Shown: piece by piece, positions 34,817 to 46,440 of the stretch | How positions within the stretch are numbered: position 1 is the stretch's first letter | How the letters are laid out: the number at the start of each line of letters is the position of its first letter | Origin: Seriola aureovittata | Lineage: Eukaryota; Chordata; Actinopteri; Carangiformes; Carangidae | Reading direction: 5' to 3' | DNA: 64,000 nucleotides | Assembly: GCF_021018895.1 (NCBI RefSeq) | Contig: NC_079364.1 | Span: 31,548,201-31,612,200, forward strand | Program-made: the position numbers and the translations under genes | The notes under the pieces: generated by a model | Seen by the model: only the letters and a program-made list of their open reading frames with translations | Database searches by the model: none | Told to the model about the DNA's origin: nothing

Positions 34817-36454
34817 CGATCAGCTGATTGTAATGAAGCTGCTTGTTGTGTGTAGGAGCTGTTGTGATTCAAGAATGGAGATCAACAGACAGACGGAACA
34901 TGTCATTTAGTTCAGTTTCTTAGCTGCTGCTTTTTAGAGAGAGAGACTCATTATTTGTGATTCAACATGGCCATAAAATGTATTTGTCATCTTTCTGCCA
35001 TCACTCAGGTTATCCATGAAAGAGAGAGAATGAGACAGGCAGGCAAAACGGCACACACTCCCTTTTTTGATCGCTCGTTTCTCTCTCGCTCGTAGGGTAA
35101 CGTAACGTTGGCCATCAGCAACTTCGCAGGGTGATGATTGGACGACAGTTAAGATCGCACAACCATACACTGTGTATATAATTTTATAGATGTTGTGATG
35201 CAAAATGTGTGTCAAATCAGCTGAGAGGCTGGAAGGAGTTTCTATTTTTGATGAATCCACCAAACTAGATAGCTGGAAAATGGAGGATGCAAAAGTGATG
35301 TAAAAACATCATTTAATAGTCCTGCACATTGGTTCAACAAAATCTCTGATTGTTCACAAATTTATATCGTAGTGCTGTAAATATAATTATTATTATTTTG
35401 CAGTATCCAGACTTGATAGTAAATGTTGTTGTGTTATTTAGTTGGAATTCTCAGTCACTGAGATCATTTTTGTGCTTTAATTATCACTGAAAGGTCACAG
35501 TGTTTCTTTCCCCTTGATCTGTTAAGAGGGCAGAAAGTAATTGACAATTTTGATGATGGATTAATCATTTTTGTCATTAAATGTCAATCGTGCTGTACAG
35601 TCTCTTTTATATCATTGTAAACTGGTTTTGAACTGTTGGTCAGACAAAACAAGACACCGAGGCCTATGATTGACAGTTTAATGATTAATACAAAAATTGA
35701 TCAACAGATTAATAAGTAATGACAGTAATCATTAGTTGTTTCTTTTTTCAGGTGAGCTGCAGTCATTATAATATCTTCTGTTTCACTGGAGACCCTGTGG
35801 GATTAAAAAGCACTTCCATTGTCAAATAACAGCAGCTGTGTTGAAAGATACCAGCAGACTCCAGTTAAATCTGAGCTGAGATGTAAAAGAGGCTCTGTTA
35901 CTGTCATGTGGCTACTGTTGCATCTCCTACAGCGAATAGGTGTATTCACAGCCATTCAACGAGATAAGGAATTAATCCTGTCAAATTAGAGAGACTAGAA
36001 ATTGCCAAGTGGACAGGTCGCCTCTGGGTGCTTGAGAACTGTCGGTTCAGGCCTCTGTTGCATTTGTAATCTGTCATCACGTAACAACCGGAGGCAAAAA
36101 CATCCTCCATCCAAGTACAGTTCAGGAAAGTGTGACTGCTTTATTCAAAGCTGAGAAGTGGAAAAATCCCATTTAGTTTCTTTATAGTTCCTTTCTGTAG
36201 CAAGACTGCAGCTGTTTGGTTCCAAAATTGGAAATTTTAATTGGAAAAATTACAGTTTATGATGTGGATATAGCTTCAGTAAAATGGAAATAAACATCTT
36301 TGAAAAGACTCGTGTTACTTATTTGAAATGGATAACTCAGTATGTTGGAATTTGGATGTTGTTTGGTCTCTTTCAGTGATTCACATGTTTAGATTGATTT
36401 CAATCTTGTTTAACCAGTAGATGAAAAATCTATTTGTGGTTTTAGAGGGAATTA

Positions 36455-36787
36455 TACACTCACCGGCCACTTTATTAGGTACACCTGTTCAACCGCGCCA
36501 TGTCACAAAGCTCAAATCATCAAACTGGTTCCTTGAACATGACAATGAGTTCACTGTACTCAAATGGCCTCACCTTTGGGATGTGGTGGAACGGGAGATT
36601 TGAATCGTGGATGTGCAACCAACAAATCTGCATGAAGCTATCATGTCAATATGGACCAGAACCTCTGAGGAATGTTTCCAGCTCCTTGTTAAATCTATGC
36701 CACAAAGAATTAAGGCAGTTCTGAAGGCAAAAGGGGGTCCAACCCAGTACTTGCGAGGTGTACCTAATGAAGTGGCCAGTGAGTGTA
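36455..36787 (+). mobile_element. 329-bp internally deleted Tc1-like element
   Basis: The inverted ends CACTCACCGGCCACTTTATT (36457) and the reverse of 36752-36785 match at most positions over about 30 bases. They are flanked on both sides by the TA duplication (36455-36456, 36786-36787) required for Tc1/mariner insertion. The interior keeps a C-terminal transposase scrap (frame from 36607: EECFQLLVKSMPQRIKAVLK, then GGPTQYL), so it arose by deletion from a Tc1. Confidence 0.85.
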
Positions 36788-37370
36788 TGTTGGAACTATT
36801 TCTTGACAAACAATAGTTGATCTTCACCCAGCACCTCTGTGCAGCATCTATGGCTATGGTGCAAGGTGCTATGGGGCACCTAGGTAGCTCAGTACCGATA
36901 GGGTGCTCAGTGCTGTGGATGAATTTAGTAACTGTATATTTGCATCTCTATAGCAGGATGTCACAAGGAAGGGGTAGACAGTACTGACAGAGCAGTGAGA
37001 AGACAGGCTCTGTAATGAGAGTATACATCTATTACTAATGTGTGCATTTGTATGAACTCTACAGGTAGATCAATACACTACAAAAGGCACTGCACCTTAG
37101 TGAATACACATAAAATGTTAGCTAACTCACAAATGAATTATCACAGAGCACAATGATTTGATTGAATCACATGGTGCTACTCTGTTAGAAACTGAACGCA
37201 CCTGATGCATTTGATGACGTCTGATCTGGGTGTAGAAATCACCTCAAGTCTCTCTCTTTGTAATCTCGAGAATTATTCATCAAGAACCATAAGCTATTAC
37301 ATTTACTGGGAGATTTAAAAAATGTTAGTGTGATATGTGAATATCTGCTGGGCTCTGGCCCAATTTAACC
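36788..37370. other. Gene-free intronic stretch
   Basis: A weak A-box-like phrase (TAGCTCAGTACC at 36886) may be a SINE head without a tail. Nothing else is visible. Confidence 0.3.
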
Positions 37371-37700
37371 CCTGAATATACCTACTCTTTCAAAGTTACA
37401 CTTGTTTTCAAGCCTCCTCATTCATATAATGTCAGGCTCCTTCATCCTAGTTGTCCTGATAAAGGTTCACATTCACTCCATCATTGATAAGTCTGTATTG
37501 ACTCTTCCCCTTACTCCAAAAATGGTCAAAGAATATCGTCGTCTTTTCTAAATTCTGCCCCTGGACAGTGACAGGTAGTTTTGAGGTGTTTGCATTTCGA
37601 ATTAAATGTACAAACCCCATCCTCTGTGTGGCTATCTATTGTCCTACTAGATTTAATTCAGAATTTTTATACAAATTTCACATTAAGGCTTGATATTTTT
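37370..37700 (+). pseudogene. LINE endonuclease fragment
   Basis: The plus-strand reading gives SFEVFAFRIKCTNP, then ILCVAIYCPTRFNSEFL. These match the '..ILC..IYRPP..N..FL' block of apurinic-type endonucleases in fish LINEs, with RPP changed to CPT. It is about 330 bases, frameshifted, with no RT. From 37700 to 40015 no gene is recognised. A frame at 38552-38734 ending FEPQSDPDSEEESE is acidic but unassigned. Confidence 0.6.
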
Positions 37701-40017
37701 ACACACACTTAATGAAATGAGATATTCATTAAGTAGTGGACATGTTTACTTATTCTCAGCTGATGTTTGTCCTTAAATTTTTATCAGCAGCTGGAGGTAG
37801 ATATAAATATGTGTGTAGGCTGATGGATCTCTGTTGTAAAAATCTTTGCAGATAAAGTTGAGTTAAGCTACGACGAGGTTTGTGATAACAGTAGATGATA
37901 TCGCTGGTAGAGGAACAATCAACACAGCTCATTATTTTTAATTAGACCCTCCCCATGGAAAATAATCATTACCTGCACTTCTCTGGCACTGTGTGTGATA
38001 TTAAAGAATTTTCCCTCCGTATAGCAGAGGAGAGCAACCTCTCCAGTCTGAACTGGCAACCAAAAAGCACGACAATGAAATTATTTTTAAAAAGCCGTCA
38101 GAATTCAGTCGAGACCAGAGACTGTGATATGCAGGATGGAGGACGAAACCAAGAGAGTTGAGTACAATGTTTTTTATAGTCAGGTGTCAGCATCCGTTTT
38201 TAGATTATCTGTATGGATATCTATATTATCTATATGCACTTTTTGTGGTGCATCTCTTAAATGGAAAAATGAATGCCCATATAATTTACTGCACACTGTA
38301 CTACAAGCATGAAAGGCACAGAAATATGTTTTAAGTGTTCCTCATAAAGATTTCATCATCAGAGCATTTACCTGTCATTTATTGTGTTTACACTGTATAC
38401 ATCGAAGTAAACACTTTCCACTTTCCATTCAGGAAAACTGATGATTAAAGTTCCTCTCCAGCCATATTTAATATTTTGTTTAACATGATTTTCACACATA
38501 AAGAGTGAAGAAAAATCAAAAACTTGAAGTTCATCTACTCTTACTTCCTTATTGAAAAATCTGGATCAGGCCTTGAGCCCCGCCCACCACCTGCTGTCTC
38601 CAGGTGGACAGGTGAAAGAGCAGAAAGTATCAAGATGGTTAGAGGAGGAAACATCAGAGAGACTCAGCCACATGTTTGAGCCTCAGTCAGACCCAGACTC
38701 AGAGGAGGAGTCTGAGACCAGAACCAGAGACTAGCAGACGGATCAGAACACTTAGCGTAGTTAGCATCTTTTATTTGTTTATGTTGTTTGTTAGCTTGTA
38801 ACTGGCAGTGGCTGACACAGTGTTAGTGGTTGTGCTAATGCTAACTCTCCCTCTCTGTACTGACAAGGTTTCAGGTGTATTTAGCCCCGCCCCCCGTCCC
38901 CACAAATTGACAGGATTGGTTCCTTAGGTTTGTGACATATGAAACCCTGGCTGTCTGAATCTGTGTTTATGAGACTGTCATTGGTTCAATGCAGTTCAAA
39001 GTGGAAACACTCAGTCATGGAGTTGATGATTATTTCTCTCATCTTGTCTTGTATTTTATAAAAAACACCGCATGATATTAAAAAAAGATTAAACACTGGA
39101 TGTTCATCAGAGGGGTCTTTAAGTTTACATATACAGAAAAAAAACAGATCACTGTGACTCAGGCAACGTGACACGTGATTAATTATTTATAAAACAGCAG
39201 TAAATCACAAGCAGGTGGCAGTAGGCTGTTACTGTGTTGTACTGCCAACCTGTGGTTCTCAGTGTTTCTGGTTCTCAGTGCTGCACAGATTGATACCAGG
39301 TCACAGCCCTGTGATTGAGAACCTGGTTTAGATGACAGACTACGTTCCTGTGGCCTTGGGAGAAACAAGACTCTTTCATGATCTAACATGATAACTCATC
39401 TGTGTGTGGCGGGAATTGGGGGTAAACACTGAGCCTGTACAGCTACATCGTAGGCTATACGAAAGCTAACCTTGAAACACCAGCTCAAAATTGTAACTAC
39501 ATGTCAATGCTATGGTGACTAGGTTTCATTTTGAGGAGGAACATTACATGGAGACTGAAACAAATGTGAAGTGTTTAAGGTTCAGTTGTCATTTCCCCTG
39601 TGCTGTTTTTCTTCAGGACGATGAAAAGAAATCTGTGGTTGTTTTTGTTTTCCTCTATAAATGTTGAGTTATCATAGGAGTCCTCTGTTGTATTGAGATA
39701 TGGCATTGACTTAAATGCTGATGAAACCACTTCCTTAAATTTAGCTACAGCACTATCAGAGTGAAGACATTTTCAGCTAATAGTGTGTAATCCAGTAATT
39801 CAAAAGTAATAACTGTACATAGCAGACTGATAAAAGAGGATTATGTGAAAAGACTGGTAAATGTTCAGATTCTATACCATAAGTCAGAACAAGGTTGAGG
39901 GTGTGGTCGACAGTGAAAGGTTTATTTACACACTGAGAGAAGCCAATTGAGTCTATTTGTGCTAAGGTCTAAACTCTTGAATTGTCATCAGCTGACAGGT
40001 CCTAATAACAATTCTTT

Positions 40018-40675
40018 TTTGGGGGTATTTTTGCCTTTAATGTGATATAGTTATATATGATATGACCAAGTAGATGGTCATGGACTTTCGGAGGTCAGGC
40101 CCACCCTTCAGCCAGTCAACATTAGAGGGAAGGACATTGAGGTGGTGCACATTTATAAATACCTAGGTGTGCACCTGGACAGTGAACTGGACTGGTTCCT
40201 GAACATGGATGTCATCTACCTGAAGGGGCGGAGCCGGCTCTTTTTCCTCAGGAGGCTCAGGTCCTTTGACGTCTGCAGTGAAATGCTGCACATGTTTTAT
40301 CAGTCAGCGGTGGCCAGTGGTCTCATCTCACTGCGCTGCAGAACAGAGAGGTTCAGGAGTTCATTTGTTCCCACTGCCATCAGGCTATACAACACCTCAG
40401 CCAGAGGAAGTGGACTAATCTAATTATTATAGTTCATTTGTTATTAACTGTTAGTTTTAACAACTATGAGCTAATGGACGCATGAATTTTCCCTAGGGGA
40501 TAAATAAAGTGTCTGTCTGTCCGTCCGTCCATCTGTGTAGTGAGAGAGAGACAAGAAAGTTGAGAGGAGAGTGGAGAGGGCAAAGGCACCAGGACAGACT
40601 CGAACCTGGGCTGGTGCAGTAAGGACTGAGGCATAATGGTGTGTGCTCAACTGGGTTATCCACTGGGGTAAACAA
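40018..40675 (-). repeat. tRNA-derived SINE (minus strand), split by a LINE
   Basis: The right part (40530-40670) on the minus strand has an A-box-like TAACCCAGTTGAGC and a canonical B box, CAGGTTCGAGTC (40598-40609). A CT-rich tail with GTCTCTCTCTCACTAC follows. The expected end of such SINEs (GGCAAAAATACC-like) is found at 40020-40040 in reverse, on the far side of the LINE fragment. One SINE therefore seems to have been interrupted. Confidence 0.6.
40065..40528 (+). pseudogene. Rex1-like LINE 3' fragment with internal deletion
   Basis: The reading gives QPVNIRGKDIEVVHIYKYLG, then LDWFLNMDVIYLKGRSRLFF, RRLRSFDVCSEMLHMFY and QSAVAS. It then jumps to RCRTERFRSSFVPTAIRLYN. Intact copies have a CW-rich segment between these blocks, so about 100 or more codons are deleted without losing the frame (open 40142-40423). 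The 3' end GGGATAAATAAAGTGTCTGTCTGTC is the usual tail. Assignment to the Rex1/Babar group of LINEs is by recognition. Confidence 0.75.
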
Positions 40676-40679
40676 AATT

Positions 40680-41205
40680 CTATTTTATTAAATTATCATA
40701 ATTTATTTACTTCAGAATTTCTAATGTAATTTACAGTGTTTATTTGAAATTTGTTTGTACTGTTTGATCTGCTGTAACTTACAGACTGACACCTGCCAAA
40801 CCCAAATCAGCTGGCACAGTAATCACTAATCACAGTCATTTGATCAAGGTTATTGCAACATGGATGTACACACTGTGCACACCACTGCTCTGTTTTGTGG
40901 TCTAACATGGATGGGAAGATGTGACATCTCAGGGTAAAGCAGTTACAAAAAACTTTCAGAGCATCCATCAGCTTCTATAAATCATGGCACCTCTTTCCTT
41001 TTCTTCAGCCCCCAGCCACAAGAGCTGAATAGCAAGCTTTTGGAAGTGGAAATCTGGCCTGGAAAATGTATATCAGATTACCTCATCAGTCCTGACTTCT
41101 CTCTGGACTGCTACTGGGATGCATTTTGACCATTGTGCTATTCCTAGCACATGTTGTCTGAACTAGCCTCATCTTTCTCATGCTCCTGTACTCCTTTTAA
41201 ATAAT
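40680..41205. other. Gene-free intronic stretch
   Basis: Nothing recognisable; no long open frame with biased codon use. Confidence 0.4.
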
Positions 41206-41209
41206 CTGA

Positions 41210-41545
41210 TTCACGAATGGCAGGCACCGGGATGAAATCCTCAGAGCGATTGTCAGACCTGACGCTGGTGCAGTGGGCCCAGGGTTCGTCCTGGTGCAGG
41301 TCAACGCCCGGCCTCATGTGGCCAGAGTGTGTAGGCAGTTCCTGGATGACGACGGCATCGATGCCATTGACTGACTGTCATGTTCCCCTGACCTTAATCC
41401 AATTGAGCACCTGTAGAACATCATGTATCGGTGCATCCGACGCTGCCAAGTACTGCCACAGACTGATTTTCAACTTGAATAATTCGTTCATCAAGATTGA
41501 TGTTTGATGTAGGAGTTCCCTTAATTTTTTGGAGCAGTGTATATA
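41210..41545 (+). pseudogene. Tc1-like transposase C-terminal fragment
   Basis: In frame the sequence reads VLVQVNARPHVARVC, then QFLDDDGIDAID, a stop, and CSPDLNPIEHL followed by another stop. NARPH with the D...SPDLNPIEH block is the C-terminal catalytic part of Tc1 (DD34E) transposases. The terminus TTTTTTGGAGCAGTGTAT (41526-41543) is a Tc1 inverted-repeat end. Two in-frame stops and the lost N-terminus make it dead. Confidence 0.85.
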
Positions 41546-42578
41546 AATGCAGTCTGCAAAACACAGGATTACATTCAATGACAGTGTCAACAGTAACAAC
41601 ATCTATAAAATTTCTATAGTATATCCACATCACAACTGGTTGGTAAAGATTAGGTGACATTTGTGGCTTTTTATAAACAAAAAAAAGCAAATGTAAGTCA
41701 GACATGTTACACACCATTCACCACCTTATTGCTAAAGAAAGGACACATTACATGGTGCATTAAACACCTGAATTGTTTAATATTAACATAAATCAAATGA
41801 GCTGCAATATTCAACTGTATATTGGTGAAGCAAGTCGGGGGTTTATCCTGTGATAGGGGCGTTAACTCATCTTATTGGCTCATAAATTTAATGTTCCTTT
41901 TACCGTTTGCCTTCTCCTCTCTCATACTTGGTCAGGGTGGCAGATGAGATGATGAAAAAAGGAAAGAACTGGATAACGACAGCTGGGACTCAGCTGCCAC
42001 AGTCAGCTCCTCTGCCAATGGACTGTAGCATCAACAAGCCGACCAGCTGTAATTCCAAGATGAGCCTGCTATTTAGGGCACACTCGATACCACAGTCTGG
42101 CCTGTTCCCTTTGCTATGATCAGGGGATGAACACCTTATTTTCCAGCATTAGCATTTATTTGATCAGCTAATATGTAGGCAAATATTACTTTTAAATATA
42201 GTTCAAAAAACAAAAGTAAAACCTCCATGTTTACTGTTATGGATTATTTACCTCTGTGGAAGCTGTTTTTCAAACTGGGGGAGAATGAATGGAGGTGAAT
42301 TAATGTACACCAAACTATTTTGAACTTGCATTTGAAAATCCCTGTCAATATATGAGCTACCTACCAGCATCTTACAATTAACAAATGACTGTTGTAGACC
42401 AACAGACTGTATTTTGGTGTCTGTCATTAAGCAGCTGAAAGTACAGGATCTTCTTCAGGCAGCAATTGTGCTTTATTAATGGTAATGGCTCAATTAAGGT
42501 GCTGACTTTCCTGTTGATAAATCATTGTCATCACAGTTAACTTGGGGCTACACTTAGTGTTACAGTAGGTTCCGGGTT

Positions 42579-42640
42579 GCGAGGGGGGGTGGGGTGGGGT
42601 GGGGGGAGTGGGGGGGTTGGGAGGGTGGGGTGTGGGGGCA
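42579..42640 (+). repeat. G-rich tract with quadruplex potential
   Basis: Ten or so runs of three or more G separated by single T or TT/A over 60 bases on the + strand (GAGGGGGGGTGGGGTGGGG pattern). The rest of 41546-43430 holds no gene that I can support. Confidence 0.85.
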
Positions 42641-43426
42641 GGTCAGACTGGATTTCACATCCACACAATTTACTTGTGTGCTAAAAGAAAGATGGGAAAG
42701 GAAATATCATAACTGTCAGCAATAACTGAAAAAAGATACCATGGCTGGCAGGCAATCACCAACTTTCCAAAATAGCCTGAACACTCACTGAAGTCTATCA
42801 TTTCAGGTGGGACACTTCATCAGGTGGAGACTGCTGGTGTGATGCTCTGGATATTATTTGAGCAAGCATGACGCAGTTCGTCCCCGGGATCACAAACCCT
42901 CCTGGAAGAGCCTGAGATACACAACACTTGAAGAAAATGAACACATAAACAAGAAAAAAACAATCCGATTTAGTGACAGCTGGGAGATGAATTGCAGTCT
43001 GTAGGTAGGCTAATCTGCATTTAAGAAACCCATAGAGCTCAGAAAGAAAGACTATTGCTAACAGAGAATCTACATATGGTCTGAAACACCTGGACTTTAA
43101 CCGTGAAACCAATTTATGCACCAAAGGAAATGTGAGAGGGAGATGCTTATCATTGCCTTCAGGATTAGCTTTCTTTAATCCGCTGAAGAGGAGGCAGATT
43201 TAGGGATTCCCAGGCAAACTAGAAGTAATTAACACCTTGATGAAAGAGAGTAGAATTTTCTGGGACTCTGAACAGTGAACTATGAAAGTACAAATCATGG
43301 AGGTTTTAAGGGGCAGTAGTGGGATCAAATTAGATGCACAGAAAGAAGAAGCTTCATCAGAGGCTTCAGATGAACCCAATCTCATGAAGTGGGAAGTGCT
43401 GAACATATAATGAGGCACCTTATCAT

Positions 43427-44150
43427 TTAATCTAGAAAGGTTTCACTAACACCATCGCACCATTTGTTTGGTATAAAAGTAGTTTTATCTGGAGGATTGG
43501 ATGAGGGTCTTGTTTGATAGGATGGTGAGGGGTCAAGGGGAGGGATGAAAGGAGGTTGATTGCATGGAGTCATGATGTGGTTGGAGCCTCTAAGAACCGA
43601 GGGGTCAAGAAGACCCAGGGTGGGGGCACGTCTCGATGAGTTTATGAGCTTTGACATCCTCCAAAGGAGTTTCACTGGACCAGGAGATAAGGCTGTTGGA
43701 TGCAACGGATGTGAAGGTCAGGGGTAAGCGGGAGCTGAGGCTGCACCGATTAACATGTTGACGTGGTGGTGAGAAATGGAAAGAACTGAAGCTCCAGAGA
43801 GTAGTTTGGTAGAAAAGTCAATACAGCTGAGGTACGCTATGATGGGGGATGTTCTGATTTTGAGGACTGAGTGGGTGTTGGTGATGAAGCTGGTCGAAGA
43901 TATGTTGATGAAAAGAAATAGTAGATTGTGTGTGGTATGAAAAGTTTTGAAACAGCACCACCGTGAATAGTACGATAAAAGGATTTTGGGAGAGCGACTA
44001 TGTAAGATTGCCTCTGATGGCCAGAGGGAGAAGATGGGGGTTCGTGTGAAGATCCGAGATGCTGCCAAGAATTTGAATTTGAAATGAGAGAGAAGAGAGG
44101 GAGTCAGCGAAATGTGGGAGGTGCGCATGATGAATTGTTGTTGGGTGGAG
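43427..44150 (-). other. Unassigned region with two adjoining minus-strand frames
   Basis: Two consecutive minus-strand frames (44128-43718, 136 codons; 43705-43427, 92 codons) adjoin almost end to end. The first is serine/leucine/isoleucine-rich; the second is proline-rich (FIPPLDPSPS, RPSSNPPDK). I recognise neither. They could be the remains of a retroelement ORF1-type protein or chance frames. No splice or promoter context supports a host gene. Confidence 0.25.
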
Positions 44151-44194
44151 ATTAAGGTCGGTGGGCAGATGAACTTCGTGATGTGTAGTTACTG

Positions 44195-44558
44195 TGAGCA
44201 ACAAGGGCTGCTCAATTAATGGAAACATGACTGAAATTGCAATATGGCCAAGTGCAATATCCAAATTGCAGGAGCTTCTATTTTTTTTGGTAAAGGTAAA
44301 ATGTATCACTACATGATAATGCATTGTTAGCGCCATAAGCATTGTGCTGCTACAGACACACCCAAGCCTACAAATCATATGTTTAAAAGGAAAGGGAACA
44401 TGTTTGTTGGGTTCAAGACCCAACATTTTTTTTCGTGAAAATGAAATACAAAAACAACATTTCCAACTGAAATCTTGACTCATATCACTATTGCAATATC
44501 TACCTAAATAATCACAAAAAGATTTTTTTTTTGCATGTCGTGCAGCCCTATGAGCAAC
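44195..44558. mobile_element. 348-bp non-autonomous hAT MITE
   Basis: The element at 44203-44550 is flanked by two exact copies of TGAGCAAC (44195-44202, 44551-44558), an 8-base duplication as made by hAT transposases. The ends AAGGGCTGC and GCAGCCCTA are inverted. Subterminal words (AATTGCAATAT, and ATTGCAATATC near the other end) are also shared. No transposase frame; it depends on another element. Confidence 0.85.
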
Positions 44559-44559
44559 C

Positions 44560-45944
44560 TTTGTTTATAATATCAGCAGTGCTGTGGTTGTCTGAATGAA
44601 AGAGGAAGACTTTTTTGGACCACTTGTTTGTCTGTGGCTGGGGTGGGAGGACTGAATGATGTTAAGGGCAACATTTTTCTACCCTAGATCAAATATTCAC
44701 TGTTGCACTGTTGTTTTCGTTGGATGGTGTCCTGTCCTGTTTTTTAGTGTTCAATGGGATTTTGCATATTCATAGCGAGAGGATTATGTTGTGGCAGGAA
44801 GGTTTGGAGAGGAGTCAGCTAAGAGGATGTACCTGTGCACATGGCAGACAAAACTTTTAGAGTGTTACCCTGTTATTTTGTCATCAAATTTAAGACAAGA
44901 TGTTCATGTGAAACATAAAGAGCTTGGTAACAAGATCAATAAGTGATAGCCATGCATTTCAAATGGTAATGCAGAAAGAGTATGTGGTGCATTGCAAGCA
45001 TTGAAATGCAATTCATATTTTGGACATCAGTGAGTAAAGCTGGTGGTGCTCTCTGTGACTGCAGACGTTACATATATCCTACAAAGTAGGATTATAGGCT
45101 TTAAGTTTTAGTCATTTCAGTCCGAAGGCCTCCTGATGCTTGTAGACTGTAAAGACAGACATGGTTGACTGGTGTGAGAATGGTCGGGGGGGAGCTGAGG
45201 TTTTTTTGATGACTGTTCATGAGTCATGAATGTCCTGCATGGTCAAATCACTGTATCACACTGCAGTCTCTCTGGAGATCACTGCACAGTCATCCAATTA
45301 ACACAAGCTGCTGACTGCAACCTGAGAGTCACTTTAGCTTTCCTCTTTAATAAAGACAAACACACACACACACACACACACACACGCCACCTTCATTGAC
45401 TGCAGAGACAGATGTCTCTCACTGTGGTTGGTATTGATAGCAGCTGCTTGTAAGCACTTTGGGATTAATGCGATCAATACTCAGCGTTCAGGAATGCTTT
45501 ATTCTTCATTTTGTGTTTGCTGCGCAGACATGGGAATTATAATTCATGAGAAAGAGTGGGTTATTAAGAAAAACTGCTCCCTGGGAATCAATGAATCCTT
45601 CAATCTGATATTTGAAGGAGTATATCAGATAATAGATTTTTTTTTTTTCCACAAGAACAAATTGAATTGAGTTGTATAAATAAACAGCCCCTATACAACA
45701 GCACATAACAGTTTGTATGTTTATCACATGGCTACTCATCAATATAAGGACTGAGGTATAGAAATGCTTCTGTATGCAAGATGCGACACTTACACTCATA
45801 AACACAGACAGCACATAAACAGACAAGCAAGTAATGAAATGTTGTTCACTATATAAGATATCGGTTTTTACATTAAATAATGTTGTATGAGTTTGAAAGT
45901 CAAAATTTATAAAGGGTTGTCATATGTTGTGACACTTTATCTGT
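44560..45944. other. Gene-free intronic stretch
   Basis: A (CA)n tract at 45359-45385. Otherwise nothing recognisable. Confidence 0.4.
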
Positions 45945-46440
45945 AACAGTTCAGATAATGTTTGGACCCAGGTGCAGACACAGGACTCAGCGGGAGGGTT
46001 GGCAAGGTTTTTATTAGGTAAATAGTAGAATGGGGTTGAAGGGTGGTGAAGGGCGAGGGTGGAGGCAAGCTGGCCGTTAGGGAAGGAGGTGAGATGGCGT
46101 CTGAGGTTATAGCCTGGAAGGTGAGGAGGCAGCATGGGTTGGAGTTCTGGTCTCGCACAAGGGAGAAAATCAGGTTAGTAAGGAACACGAGGGAAAACAC
46201 AAGAGATGAAGTAAATACTTGGAGAGCTAGAGAGCTGCTACCACTGAAGCAGGCTGAGCAATCATGCGAGGAGGGAAGGGTGAGCGGGAGTACTTGAGCA
46301 GTAGGAGATAAGTAGATTGCAGTCAGGTGTGCAGGACCACCAGGATAGGTAGCCACGCCCACAACACACACACATACACAGACACACAGGGGAGGAGGAG
46401 ACACAAAGGAGAACATGAAACTAACTTCTGCCACTATGGG
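45945..46440 (-). repeat. Dispersed teleost repeat of unknown class
   Basis: Begins 'TTTGGACCCAGGTGCAGACACAGG' with 'GGTTTTTATTAGGT', and ends near 'GGTAGCCACGCCCACAACACACAC'. This pattern of outward-facing phrases recurs in fish genomes and resembles 16021 and 7380 in this window. Non-coding. From 46440 to 48744 no gene or named repeat is seen. Confidence 0.45.
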
